Shown: positions 25,996 through 35,607 of the stretch, one piece after another
How the letters are laid out: every line of letters starts with the position of its first letter
Numbering within the stretch: the stretch's first letter is position 1
DNA from: Saprospiraceae bacterium
Lineage (GTDB): Bacteria; Bacteroidota; Bacteroidia; Chitinophagales; Saprospiraceae
Assembly: GCA_027488855.1 (NCBI GenBank)
Contig: JAIYAV010000174.1
Span: forward strand, 1 to 49,402
DNA: 49,402 bases
Direction of reading: 5' to 3'
Program-made: the position numbers and the translations under genes
Notes under the pieces: model-generated
What the model was told of the DNA's origin: nothing
Seen by the model: the letters and a program-made list of their open reading frames with translations, nothing else
Database searches by the model: none

Positions 25996-26381
25996 CCATA
26001 ATTGATTCTTCAGTCTGGATTGATTACTTCAACGGTAATATCACTCGCGAAACAGAGTTACTCGATCAGTTGTTGGGACGCGTACAGCTTGGAGTTGGAG
26101 ATCTAATTTTCACTGAGGTTTTGCAGGGATTCTCCGTTGACGCTGACTACTACACGGCCAAATCCTTGCTAGAAACTTTATCGTTTTTTAATTTTGGCGG
26201 TAAAACCATTGCTATAAAAAGCGCTGAAAACTATCGATTTTTGAGAAAAAAAGGGGTTACTGTCAGGAAAACTATTGATGTTATCATTGCCACTGCTTGT
26301 TTAGAGTACGACTTCACCCTTTTGCATGCAGATCGTGACTTTATCCCGTTTGTCAATCATTTCGGCTTAAAAATGCTGTAG
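25992..26381 (+). CDS. vapC: VapC-type PIN-domain toxin ribonuclease
   Basis: 129 residues forming one PIN domain. The acidic metal-binding residues are visible: Asp5 in IDSSVWIDYF, Glu42 in FTEVLQGF, Asp96 in TIDVIIA and Asp114/Asp116 in LHADRDF. VapC toxins cleave specific RNAs, commonly initiator tRNA or the sarcin-ricin loop of 23S rRNA, when released from VapB. All key residues are intact, so it should be active. It overlaps the antitoxin gene by 4 bp. Confidence 0.92.
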   Translation: MTIIDSSVWIDYFNGNITRETELLDQLLGRVQLGVGDLIFTEVLQGFSVDADYYTAKSLLETLSFFNFGGKTIAIKSAENYRFLRKKGVTVRKTIDVIIATACLEYDFTLLHADRDFIPFVNHFGLKML

Positions 26382-26413
26382 CTACCCGCACCGGACTCTG
26401 CGACCAATCTCAC

Positions 26414-29164
26414 ATGAAAAACACCATCTACTGCATTTTTTTGATCCTTTGCAGCGTGTATTGCTTCGCCGCCGACGTCCCCTTGATCCTCAATTTTCCC
26501 GCAAAAACCTACCAGGCCTCCAATCAAATTTGGTCAATCACCCAGGATCAACATGGGATCATCTATGCTGGTAACAAAGATGGCTTGTTAGAGTTTGACG
26601 GCGCCAATTGGGAGCTGCACCCCTTGCCCAATGGCCAAACCGCCCGAGCCGTGGCAAGCGATCAAAGCGGGAAAATCTACTGTGGCAGTTATGGCGAATT
26701 TGGCTTTTGGCAACGCAATCAGCTTGGCAACCTATACTATACTTCGCTCAGCAAAAAGGTGCCACATGAGGACATTCGCAAGGAAGAGTTTTGGCACATT
26801 CTGGTGGATAAAAATGTGGTCTATTTTCAGTCTTTTGGAGTGATGTACCAATATGCGGACAAAAAAGTAACCAGGGTTCCGGCGTATTTTCCCTTCATGT
26901 TCATCAAGGAATGCAATGGCCGTTTGTTGATTCCAGCCATCCGCGCACCGATTTATGAATTGGGGGCAAAACAAAAAGTAACCGAGTTAAAAGGCAGTGA
27001 TTTTTTTGCCAATCAAACCATTACTGCACTTATCGCTGATCCTGCTGGCTTGTTGGTAGGTACCAGCAATGGAGGTATGTTCCGGCAAAAAGGCAATACG
27101 TTCGTTCCCTGGGAACATCCTGTGAATGCCGAATTAAAGCGCTATCAACTGAACAAAGCGATCCGGCTGCGCGATGGTCGATTGGCCTTGGGTACCATTC
27201 TGAATGGGGTTTTTATTGTCAAAGGCGCTCAAATCCAGTACCACCTCAACCAGAACAATGGTTTGCAAAACAATACCATTCTGAGTCTGTTTGAGGACAA
27301 AAAGCAAAACTTGTGGTTGGGTTTGGACAAAGGTTTGGACCTGGTTGCGCTTCACGATCCCATGTTGTACTACACCGATCGGGAGGGCGAGATTGGGGCC
27401 ATTTATACTGCGGCGATCCACCAAAAGCGGCTTTTTATTGGCAGCAATCAAGGTGTATTTTACCGGAGTTGGCCACTCCTCAAGAATGAAAGGTATCAGC
27501 TTTTACCAGGGTCACAAGGTCAAGTTTGGCAATTGGCCGTGTTTGATGGTCAGTTGCTTTGTGGGCACAATGAAGGCACTTTTGTTATAGCTGGCAATCA
27601 GTTTCGGCGCATTTCCAGCGTGACTGGGGGGTGGTGGTTTGTACGGCCGCCTCAAAATTCGCAATATTTACTCCAGGGCACCTACACCGGTTTGGTCGTT
27701 TTTCGGCAGGATGCCGCCGGGCAATGGCAATTCAGTCATCACGTTGAAGGGCTGAAAGAGCCACTACAAAAACTGGTCTTTCAAGCCTCCAATGAATGTT
27801 GGGCTGTCAACCCTTATGAAAGCATCTACCACTTGACCCTCGATTCCAGTTACCAAAAAATCACGGCCATTGATACGATCAATACAGCAGATGGTTTGCC
27901 CGCCAATTCCAATCTGGATGTTTCTGTACAAGGTGAGGAGCTGTGGATTTGGTCTAGGGGGCGGCAATTCATTTATCAGCCCAAGACAAAAAAATGCCTT
28001 CCCGCTCCACTTACGGGCGAAACCCAATCCAAGTTCTTCCGCTCTACTGCTGCTGAGGTATTCGAAATTATGCCCCAACAAGTGCGGATCAAAAAAAACA
28101 AACAGCTCAAAAGCATCATCAATACCTCCCTTGCGACTCACTACAACCCCATTGTTGAGCTACAAAAAGGAACTTACCTGTTTTGCATCGACAATGGTTA
28201 TGCCTTGCTCAATCGGTTGGATGCTTTGGAAAAAAATGCCGAATCGACCTTACGCATCAAAAAAATCGAATCCTTAAACCCTAAAAACAAGCATAAAATC
28301 TACCGAAAGGAGGGGGTGATTTATTTTCCAGCAGGCACCCATACTTTGCGTTTTGTTTTTTCCCTGGATGAATACACCCGCACGACCCTATTCCGCTATC
28401 GGCTGAAGGAAGAGCAAAAAGAGTGGTCCGGTTGGAGCCGCTTTTCGGAAAGAGAGTTCAGCAGTTTGTCGCCAGGACGGTACACCCTGGAATTGCAGCG
28501 TGACCTCAATGAACAGACCGCCAGTTGCAGTTTTGTCATTGCACCACACTGGTACCAAACCTCCTGGATGTACCTTTTGTATTTTCTGGGCTTAGCCGGT
28601 TTGTATGCTTTATTGAATCGGGTACATCAACGGCGACTCCAAATCCAACGCCGCAAGCTGCTCCTAGAAAAAGACCGCGAACTGCACCAGCAACGCATCC
28701 AAAGCCGCAACATTCAGCTGCAAAATGATGTGCTCAACAAGTCCAAAGAATTGGCCAGTTCCACTTTTCACCTGATCCGCAAAAATGAAGCATTATTGCA
28801 AATCAAGGAAGAACTGATCCGTTTTAAAGCCGAAAGTGGGGATCGAACTGCTGCCAAGCACTACCAAAAAATGCTGCGCCTGGTGGACGAGCACCTGGGA
28901 AATGAGCAGGATTGGCAGGTTTTTGAAGACAATTTCAACCAGGTACACGACGAGTTTTTCAAAAAGCTCAAATCCATGTTTCCAACAATCACCCCGGGTG
29001 ACTTGCGTCTGGCTGCTTACCTGCGCATGAATTTGAGTTCAAAAGAAATTGCCCCGCTCCTGCACCTCTCCATTCGGGGCATCGAAAACAAACGTTATCG
29101 GCTCCGCCGAAAACTTGAACTGGAAGGGGACGACAACCTGGTAGAATTTTTGATGGGTTTGTAA
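26414..29164 (+). CDS. One-component sensor regulator with beta-propeller, Y_Y_Y and LuxR-like HTH domains
   Basis: 916 residues. A signal peptide (IFLILCSVYCFA) precedes a periplasmic sensor of Reg_prop-type beta-propeller repeats (IWSITQDQHGIIYAGNKDGL and ILSLFEDKKQNLWLGLDKGL), then a Y_Y_Y domain (FRYRLKEEQKEWSGW, ~residues 650-705), one transmembrane helix (SWMYLLYFLGLAGLYALL, 717-737), a long coiled coil (RELHQQRIQSRNIQLQND) and a C-terminal helix-turn-helix (PGDLRLAAYLRMNLSSKEIA to RYRLRRKL, 860-905). The histidine-kinase and receiver domains of SusR-like hybrids are absent, so signal should pass directly from periplasm to DNA. It precedes the SusCD locus and probably controls it. Confidence 0.88.
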   Translation: MKNTIYCIFLILCSVYCFAADVPLILNFPAKTYQASNQIWSITQDQHGIIYAGNKDGLLEFDGANWELHPLPNGQTARAVASDQSGKIYCGSYGEFGFWQRNQLGNLYYTSLSKKVPHEDIRKEEFWHILVDKNVVYFQSFGVMYQYADKKVTRVPAYFPFMFIKECNGRLLIPAIRAPIYELGAKQKVTELKGSDFFANQTITALIADPAGLLVGTSNGGMFRQKGNTFVPWEHPVNAELKRYQLNKAIRLRDGRLALGTILNGVFIVKGAQIQYHLNQNNGLQNNTILSLFEDKKQNLWLGLDKGLDLVALHDPMLYYTDREGEIGAIYTAAIHQKRLFIGSNQGVFYRSWPLLKNERYQLLPGSQGQVWQLAVFDGQLLCGHNEGTFVIAGNQFRRISSVTGGWWFVRPPQNSQYLLQGTYTGLVVFRQDAAGQWQFSHHVEGLKEPLQKLVFQASNECWAVNPYESIYHLTLDSSYQKITAIDTINTADGLPANSNLDVSVQGEELWIWSRGRQFIYQPKTKKCLPAPLTGETQSKFFRSTAAEVFEIMPQQVRIKKNKQLKSIINTSLATHYNPIVELQKGTYLFCIDNGYALLNRLDALEKNAESTLRIKKIESLNPKNKHKIYRKEGVIYFPAGTHTLRFVFSLDEYTRTTLFRYRLKEEQKEWSGWSRFSEREFSSLSPGRYTLELQRDLNEQTASCSFVIAPHWYQTSWMYLLYFLGLAGLYALLNRVHQRRLQIQRRKLLLEKDRELHQQRIQSRNIQLQNDVLNKSKELASSTFHLIRKNEALLQIKEELIRFKAESGDRTAAKHYQKMLRLVDEHLGNEQDWQVFEDNFNQVHDEFFKKLKSMFPTITPGDLRLAAYLRMNLSSKEIAPLLHLSIRGIENKRYRLRRKLELEGDDNLVEFLMGL

Positions 29165-29373
29165 AATAATTCTTGGAACTTACATCTGCTCAACAACAGA
29201 CAATCCTGCATTTTTTAGTTATGAAAACTTTCTAAGTAAACTATTGATTATCAATTTTAAAAAAATCTACTATTCGATGATTTTTCATCGTGGCGTAGTA
29301 ATGGTGAGGTCAAAAACTAGCTAATGTTGTTTAAATAGGATAAGATTGCACTTACAATTATTTGATCGCAAGC

Positions 29374-31794
29374 ATGAAGCAACACTACTTACATTTTTTC
29401 AGCTTTCTATTCCTCTCTTTACAGGCATGCGTGCCAACTTATAGTCAGGAAGTTTACTTTTTTAGTGACAGCAACAACCCTGGCTATTACGATACTGGCT
29501 TGGCTTTTAAGTCTGGAACCAGTTTTTTGGAACAAACCGGTAGCAGTGGTGACAAACTCCCTACTGATGGCACTGCATTTCAGGGCCGCAACAGTTTGCG
29601 CTTGCGCTGGAATTCGCGCAGCGGTGGCGATTGGTCAGCATTGGTGATCGCTCCAGGTTTCCCCTTTCAAGACATCAGCAATACCGATACCCTGGCTTTT
29701 TGGGCTTATGCCCCCAATGGCCTCAACAAAGCAGATTGGCCCAATATCTTTCTGGAAGGTGCCCCAGGTGCCACCAAATCACGCAAGTACAACATCGGCA
29801 ACTATGCTTCCAGCTTAAACGCCAAAATTTGGACTCAGGTCAAAATTCCCCTCAGTGTAATGACCAGTGATCCCAACCAGACCGGGATCAATTTTAAACA
29901 AATCAAGGCCATCATTTTTGGACAAAATGCCGCTGATGCCCAGGAGCATACCCTCTTGATTGATGAAGTGCGGACTTATCGAGCTTCTGCTACAGTAAAT
30001 CTACTTGTGCCCGAGCAGTTTCGCGCCAAAGGTTACGATAGCCACATCGAACTGCGCTGGAAAAATACCGGGAACTCAGGCGGAACCGCTTTTCGGGTTT
30101 ACCGCTCCCTCGACGAGGGTCAAACCTTTAATCTCATTGGGCAAGTGGGCAAATCCGATAGCATTTACCTAGATTTTGTACGTCCACTGGGACTCAATGT
30201 AAAGGCGAGCTATCGGATCACCAGTGCCAGCGGCAGTGGCAAGGAAAGCCAGCCCAGCGCCAGTGCCAGCGCCAGCAGTGCCCCCAAAAGTGACGATCAG
30301 TTGCTCGATATGGTGCAAGAGTATACCTTCCGCTATTTCTGGGATTTTGCCCACCCTCAGTCAGGCCTTAGTCGCGAACGAAATACTTCAGGAGACATTG
30401 TCACCATCGGAGGAACTGGTTTTGGCGTTATGGCCCTAATGGTCGGAATTGAAAGGGGCTTCATTACCAGGGAACAAGGGCGGGATCGTTTGTTAAAAAT
30501 GCTCAGTTTTCTCGAAAAAGCCGATCGTTTCAAGGGCGCGTTTCCCCACTGGATGAATGGAGTAAGTGGTAAAACCATCCCATTCAGCACCCGTGACGAT
30601 GGCGGCGACTTGGTAGAAACCTCCTTCCTCTTCGAAGGTTTGTTGGCCGCAAGGGACTATTTTAAGGGAAGTACAGCCGAAGAACAGCAGATTCGCAGCA
30701 AAATCACCGGATTGTGGGAAGCCATCGAGTGGGATTGGTACCGCCAATATTTCCAGAATTTCATTTACTGGCACTGGTCGCCCAACTACCAATTCGCCAT
30801 GAATTTTCCGGTGCGCGGCTGGAATGAAGGCATGATCGTTTACCTATTGGGCATTGCCGCACCTACCCACGGCGTACCCGAAGGTTTGTATGAAAAAGGC
30901 TGGGCTGGCAACAGCAACTACGTCAATAAGAATCAGTATTACAGTGTTCTATTACCTTTAGGGCCCGCCTTGGGTGGGCCCCTTTTCTTCGCTCATTATT
31001 CGTTCATGGGGTTTGACCCACGCAACATCAAGGATAAGTACACCAACTATTTTACCCAAAACCGCAATCACACCCTGATCAATCGGGCGTATTGCATTGC
31101 CAATCCTAAGAAATTCAAGGGTTATGGCGAAAACTGCTGGGGCTTAACCGCCAGTGATGACCCCATCCAAGGCTACCTGGCGCACGAGCCCAACAGCGGG
31201 CCTCAAGACAATGGCACCATCGCCCCCACTGCCGCACTTGGCTCTTTTCCATACACCCCGGTAGAATCTTTGGGGGCACTCAAACATTTTTACCGCGAAT
31301 ACGGTGCCGAACTGTTTGGCCCCATGGGATTTTACGACGCCTTCAACCCTCAACTCAATTGGACTGCGGACAGTTACCTGGCCATTGACCAGGGCCCCAT
31401 CATCAACATGATCGAAAACCACCGCAGTGGTTTGTTGTGGAAACACTTCATGGCCAATCCTGAAATTCAGACGGCGCTCAAAAAAATTGGCTTTACCGCC
31501 GACGTAACCAAAGTCGCGGCCCTCCCAGCTGCCGACCTGCAACTCAAAATATACCCAAATCCTGTCAAAAAAAATCTCGACCTTTCCTTTGTACAACCTT
31601 CAAGCGAAACGGTCAAGATTGAATTGTGCGATACGGCAGGCCGGGTTGTACACCGTTTACTTGGAGCTACACGACTCAATACCGGACTACAGCGACAACA
31701 ATTTACCTTACCCGCGCTAGCCAAAGGAACTTACTTCTTGCACATCAGTTCACCCACGTATACAAGCACTTATCCACTGGTCATTTCGCAATAG
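29374..31794 (+). CDS. Secreted GH144/glycoamylase-like enzyme with T9SS sorting domain
   Basis: 806 residues from the ATG at 29374. A signal peptide is followed by a carbohydrate-binding-like beta-sandwich (residues ~25-210), a fibronectin-III-like module (VPEQFRAKGYDSHIELRWKN), and from ~307 an alpha/alpha-barrel enzyme domain of the PF10091 'glycoamylase' type (YTFRYFWDFAHPQSGLSRERN, GTGFGVMALMVGIERGFI, GGDLVETSFLFEGLLAARDYF, WNEGMIVYLLGIAAPTH). GH144 members with this fold are endo-beta-1,2-glucanases; other PF10091 proteins are uncharacterised. The C-terminus (from ~724, LKIYPNPVKKNLDLSF) is a T9SS type A sorting domain, so the enzyme should be secreted or surface-attached. SLQAC near the N-terminus also resembles a lipobox, which would conflict with that. 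Confidence 0.85.
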   Translation: MKQHYLHFFSFLFLSLQACVPTYSQEVYFFSDSNNPGYYDTGLAFKSGTSFLEQTGSSGDKLPTDGTAFQGRNSLRLRWNSRSGGDWSALVIAPGFPFQDISNTDTLAFWAYAPNGLNKADWPNIFLEGAPGATKSRKYNIGNYASSLNAKIWTQVKIPLSVMTSDPNQTGINFKQIKAIIFGQNAADAQEHTLLIDEVRTYRASATVNLLVPEQFRAKGYDSHIELRWKNTGNSGGTAFRVYRSLDEGQTFNLIGQVGKSDSIYLDFVRPLGLNVKASYRITSASGSGKESQPSASASASSAPKSDDQLLDMVQEYTFRYFWDFAHPQSGLSRERNTSGDIVTIGGTGFGVMALMVGIERGFITREQGRDRLLKMLSFLEKADRFKGAFPHWMNGVSGKTIPFSTRDDGGDLVETSFLFEGLLAARDYFKGSTAEEQQIRSKITGLWEAIEWDWYRQYFQNFIYWHWSPNYQFAMNFPVRGWNEGMIVYLLGIAAPTHGVPEGLYEKGWAGNSNYVNKNQYYSVLLPLGPALGGPLFFAHYSFMGFDPRNIKDKYTNYFTQNRNHTLINRAYCIANPKKFKGYGENCWGLTASDDPIQGYLAHEPNSGPQDNGTIAPTAALGSFPYTPVESLGALKHFYREYGAELFGPMGFYDAFNPQLNWTADSYLAIDQGPIINMIENHRSGLLWKHFMANPEIQTALKKIGFTADVTKVAALPAADLQLKIYPNPVKKNLDLSFVQPSSETVKIELCDTAGRVVHRLLGATRLNTGLQRQQFTLPALAKGTYFLHISSPTYTSTYPLVISQ

Positions 31795-31824
31795 GTTCAA
31801 TACACGAACCCAAAATCTAACAAC

Positions 31825-34800
31825 ATGAAAAAACATCTGCTCTTTTTCACAATGCTTCTGCTACCCTTGCTGGGTATGACACAAGTAGTACTCGAAGACT
31901 TCGAGGGCGGCGCCAAGTTGCCCTGGAATGCGATCGAAGGTACCTACTCAACTGTAGACAATGCCGCAGGAGGCAACACCTTGGGCCTCAACAGCAGCGC
32001 CAAGGTTGGTTCTTACACCAAAAAAGCGGGCTCGGGATACAGCCTTTTCCTGGCTGAATTGCCCACTGCGCTGGACCTCAGCACCAACAACCAATTCAAA
32101 ATCCAGATCAAGGCTGCCGTAGCTTCGGCATTTATCCTGAAGCTGGAAGGTGCCAGCGGTTTTATCGAAGGCAACAAAAACATTGCTGTAAGCGGCGAAT
32201 GGATTGAGTATTCTTTCGATTTTAGCAAAGCGGCAGCTACGCCCAACCTGAAAAAAATCATTCTGTTTTTTGATCCAGGGGTGGATGCAAGCTCCGACAC
32301 TTACCTGTTTGACAACCTGACTGCAGGCCCTGCTGGCCCTTGTGCCGGAACCGCGCCCAGCGCCAAAATTCTGGACGATTTTGAGTGCCAGCGCAATATC
32401 GCTTACGGCAATCCAGGTTTTGCCGACATCAGTTCCATAGACAACCCTGATAAAACCGGGGCCAACACCAGCGCTAAAGTTGGCCGCTACAAAGACACAG
32501 GTAGTGAATGGCACGCGATGGTACTGGACTGGGGCGGTGCAATGCCACTGAAAGACCGCAACATTGTCAAATTTAAACTCTGGGCACCCAAAGCGGGTCG
32601 GCTGTTGGTTAAACTGGAAGCGGGTACTTCTCCACAAAAAGAGGTTTTTCTTGATGTCACCGAACTGAATAAGTGGGTAGAATATACCGTCAATATGACC
32701 AGCGAGGCCAATGCCAACCATACCAAACTGGTCTTCTTCTTCAATGCGGGAGTGCTGCCAGGTGCCAACGACGTATATTACATCGATGATATTTCACTGG
32801 ATCCTGCCCCAACCTCTTTCGTATATGAAGACTTTGAAGGTGGTGCCAAATTGAAATGGAACCCCGTCGAAGGATCATTTGCGGTTGTGCCTAACCCTCC
32901 AGGTGGCGACACCTTGAAGCTAAACGGCAGTACTAAGGTGGGTGCCTATACCAAAAAAGCTGGTGCGGGTTACAGTCTTTTTTTGACTGAATTGACAACA
33001 CCGCTGGATTTGTCCATTTACAACGTGTTCAAAATTCAGGTAAAAGCAGCAGTAGCCAGTTCTTTCTTGCTCAAATTGGAAGGCCCAGGCGTTGCGGTAG
33101 AAGAAGTCAAAAACATTGCGGTCAAAGACCAATGGGTAGAATATACCTTCAATTTCAGCAAATCTGCAGGGGTCAAAACCTTCAACAAGATCATCTTATT
33201 CTTTGATCCAGGGGTTGACGCCAGTTCGGATACGTATCTGTTTGACAACCTGATTGCCGTTACAGCAGGGGCTTGTGCTGGCGTAGAAAAGGATCCAAAT
33301 GTATTGGATGACTTTGAATGCCAACGCAATGCAGCCTACGGCCAACCTGGTTTTGATGACATTACTGCGGTAGACAACCCTGATAAATTTGGGGCAAACC
33401 TGAGTGCCAAAGTAGGTCGTTACAAAGATGTAGGCGGTGAATTCCACGCATTGGTCATCGATTGGGGAGGAAGCATTCCACTGAAAGACCGCAACCAATT
33501 GAAATTGAAATTGTGGGCACCTGTTGCTGGCAACCTTTTATTGAAATTAGAAGGCGGAACTTCCGGCGCGGAAGAAAAACCCATTGCCGTTACTCAATTG
33601 AACAAGTGGGTAGAATACACCGCCGATTTTAGCAACCAAGAAAATGCCAATCACACCAAGATCGTCATCTTCTTCAATGCCGGTAAACTGCCAGGAGCAA
33701 ATGACATTTACTACATAGATGACATCAGCCTGGTTGCCAAAGAAAAGAGTAGTGCCTTGGAAGATTTTGAAGGTGGCGCGAAATTGGGTTGGGAATCTTT
33801 GGGTGCAGAAGCGGTTTTTGGCAAATTCAATGGTGCTATTGCCAACCCTGATAAAACCATCAATACTTCCGCTACGGTAGGTTCTTACACCAAAGGAAGC
33901 TCCAAGTTGGGTGGGTTGAAAGCATTGTTGCCACAAGGCTTTACTTTAGCCGCTTTGCCACAAGTCAACCTGCAAGTGTGGGCTCCAGCTGGTGCCAAAA
34001 ACCTGACCTTGCGTTTGGTTTCTGCCACTCAGGGGCAAAAAGAGATCATTCGCCCGATTGCGCTAACCGGCAAATGGGTTGACTTGAACTTCAACTTTAG
34101 CAACTTCAAAACCATTACCGACTTCGAGCGGGTTGAAATTGTATTTGATGCCGACCTTACTTCCACTGCAACCTGGTACTTCGACAACCTGACGCAAACC
34201 GTTTCTACCGTAAACCTTTGTGAAGGTGTAGTAGCCGTGGCAGGTCAAGTTGATGACTTTGAATGCCAACGCAATTTCACCAAAGTATCTACTACGGGTG
34301 GTGATTTCCTTAAAGTGATCAATAACCCAGATCCAAGTGGCATCAACTCTTCAGCCAGTGATAAAGTGGGTGAATACAGCGATCCAAAGGATGAATGGTC
34401 TGCCATCGTTTACGAATTCCCCAAAGCCATTGATCTTTCGGTATTGAATCAGTTGCAAGTCAAAATCTGGTCGCCTAAAGCAGTGCCAATTTTGTTCAAA
34501 CTCGAAGGTGGTACTGGTCCGGCGCCTGAGGTATTCTCAGAAGTAACCGCTGCCAATACCCGCAAGTGGGTACAATACTCCATCGACTTCAGTGCTGCCG
34601 CTGGCAAAGGCCATACCAAACTGGTACTCTTCTTCAACGCTGGCAAATTGCCAACTGCTGACGACGTATACTACATCGACGACATCGAATTGCGCAGAGC
34701 ACCTTACACTTCTTGCGTGTCCAACTTTGAAACTGCACTGGATGACTTGGGCCGCTGGCAGTACTTTGCCAATGGCAGCCTCGATGGACAAAAGGTAAAC

Positions 34801-35481
34801 ATCATCGTGGACAATCCCAAGAAGAGTGGCATCAACACCAGCAACAAGGTAGCCGAATTCATTGAGCGCCCAGGCGGAGAAGTTTTTGCCGGGTATTTCA
34901 ATGATGCGATTCCTGCGGCCATCTCGATGGGCAAGAACAAAAAGATCACCATGAAAGTGTTGATGGATCGCGAAGCTGATGTAGTTTTCAAGTTGGAGCG
35001 CAGCAGCAATGGTGCCCCCAATACGGGTGACACAAAGGTTAAGTACACTACGCCAAACGAATGGCAGGAACTGACCTGGGATTTCACTACGCTGAACATT
35101 CCAGACGGCGCCCTGTACTCCACTTTGGCCATGATCATGGACTTCGGCACCGTACCGACGACTGAAAAACGTTACTATTTCGACGACATCGCGATTGGTG
35201 ACAAGTCTTGTTCCGGTACCGTTGGTGTACGTGATTTTGCTTTGAACAACCTCAAAGTTTACCCTAACCCGGTAAGCACCGAGTTGATCATCGAAAATGG
35301 TCAAGATTTGTACGGCTATGACGTGTTCAATGCTTTGGGACAAAAGGTTTACTCCATCCGTTCCAGTGGTCAGAACTACGTTAACCTGAATACTGCCGAA
35401 CTCGAACGCGGCATGTACATTCTGGCTGCTTACGATAAGAATGGCTTGATGAAAGCCAAGACGAAGTTTATTAAGCAATAG
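31825..35481 (+). CDS. Secreted seven-module repeat protein with T9SS sorting domain, candidate glycan-binding protein
   Basis: 1,218 residues: signal peptide (LLLPLLGMTQ), seven tandem modules of 151-164 residues, and a T9SS type A sorting domain from residue ~1143 (LKVYPNPVSTELIIENG). Module starts lie near residues 22, 182, 333, 493, 644, 808 and 964. Two types alternate: A (DFEGGAK at modules 1, 3, 5) and B (DFECQRN at 2, 4, 6); module 7 is diverged (NFETALDD). Each is a jelly-roll-like sandwich ending with YYIDDI or YLFDNL, the pattern of carbohydrate-binding modules. No catalytic motif is seen. Placed between the glycoside hydrolase and SusC, it probably binds the same glycan at the surface; this is inference. 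Confidence 0.82.
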   Translation: MKKHLLFFTMLLLPLLGMTQVVLEDFEGGAKLPWNAIEGTYSTVDNAAGGNTLGLNSSAKVGSYTKKAGSGYSLFLAELPTALDLSTNNQFKIQIKAAVASAFILKLEGASGFIEGNKNIAVSGEWIEYSFDFSKAAATPNLKKIILFFDPGVDASSDTYLFDNLTAGPAGPCAGTAPSAKILDDFECQRNIAYGNPGFADISSIDNPDKTGANTSAKVGRYKDTGSEWHAMVLDWGGAMPLKDRNIVKFKLWAPKAGRLLVKLEAGTSPQKEVFLDVTELNKWVEYTVNMTSEANANHTKLVFFFNAGVLPGANDVYYIDDISLDPAPTSFVYEDFEGGAKLKWNPVEGSFAVVPNPPGGDTLKLNGSTKVGAYTKKAGAGYSLFLTELTTPLDLSIYNVFKIQVKAAVASSFLLKLEGPGVAVEEVKNIAVKDQWVEYTFNFSKSAGVKTFNKIILFFDPGVDASSDTYLFDNLIAVTAGACAGVEKDPNVLDDFECQRNAAYGQPGFDDITAVDNPDKFGANLSAKVGRYKDVGGEFHALVIDWGGSIPLKDRNQLKLKLWAPVAGNLLLKLEGGTSGAEEKPIAVTQLNKWVEYTADFSNQENANHTKIVIFFNAGKLPGANDIYYIDDISLVAKEKSSALEDFEGGAKLGWESLGAEAVFGKFNGAIANPDKTINTSATVGSYTKGSSKLGGLKALLPQGFTLAALPQVNLQVWAPAGAKNLTLRLVSATQGQKEIIRPIALTGKWVDLNFNFSNFKTITDFERVEIVFDADLTSTATWYFDNLTQTVSTVNLCEGVVAVAGQVDDFECQRNFTKVSTTGGDFLKVINNPDPSGINSSASDKVGEYSDPKDEWSAIVYEFPKAIDLSVLNQLQVKIWSPKAVPILFKLEGGTGPAPEVFSEVTAANTRKWVQYSIDFSAAAGKGHTKLVLFFNAGKLPTADDVYYIDDIELRRAPYTSCVSNFETALDDLGRWQYFANGSLDGQKVNIIVDNPKKSGINTSNKVAEFIERPGGEVFAGYFNDAIPAAISMGKNKKITMKVLMDREADVVFKLERSSNGAPNTGDTKVKYTTPNEWQELTWDFTTLNIPDGALYSTLAMIMDFGTVPTTEKRYYFDDIAIGDKSCSGTVGVRDFALNNLKVYPNPVSTELIIENGQDLYGYDVFNALGQKVYSIRSSGQNYVNLNTAELERGMYILAAYDKNGLMKAKTKFIKQ

Positions 35482-35488
35482 CTGGTTT

Positions 35489-35582
35489 AGTTGAAAAGTT
35501 GAAATGTTGAAATGTTGAGGAGTATCCGGCGGCCTTAGGCTTCTCGGTCTCTTCAACTTTTCAACTTTTCAACTTTTAACTA
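35489..35582 (+). terminator. Period-8 inverted repeat between the repeat-protein and susC genes
   Basis: The left arm is a run of 8-bp units of the form AGTTGAAA (35489-35518). The right arm (35551-35582) is built from CAACTTTT units and is complementary to it; about 32 nt separate them. The structure resembles 7272-7395, made of AGTTGAGR units. It would form a long A/T-rich stem in the transcript ahead of susC and could adjust expression between the secreted proteins and the SusCD transporter. Confidence 0.6.
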
Positions 35583-35607
35583 AAATTCAGCCCCAAATAA
35601 GACCGAC

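Noticed and set aside
29165-29373. Promoter or regulatory site in the 209-bp gap before the GH144-like gene
   Set aside because: A/T-rich, with only one-mismatch matches to the -7 element (for example TAATGTTG near 29322) and no -33 partner; no hairpin or repeat stands out.
34537-35556. 339-codon open frame opposite the seven-module gene
   Set aside because: It mirrors the repeats and the inverted repeat on the plus strand; no independent features.
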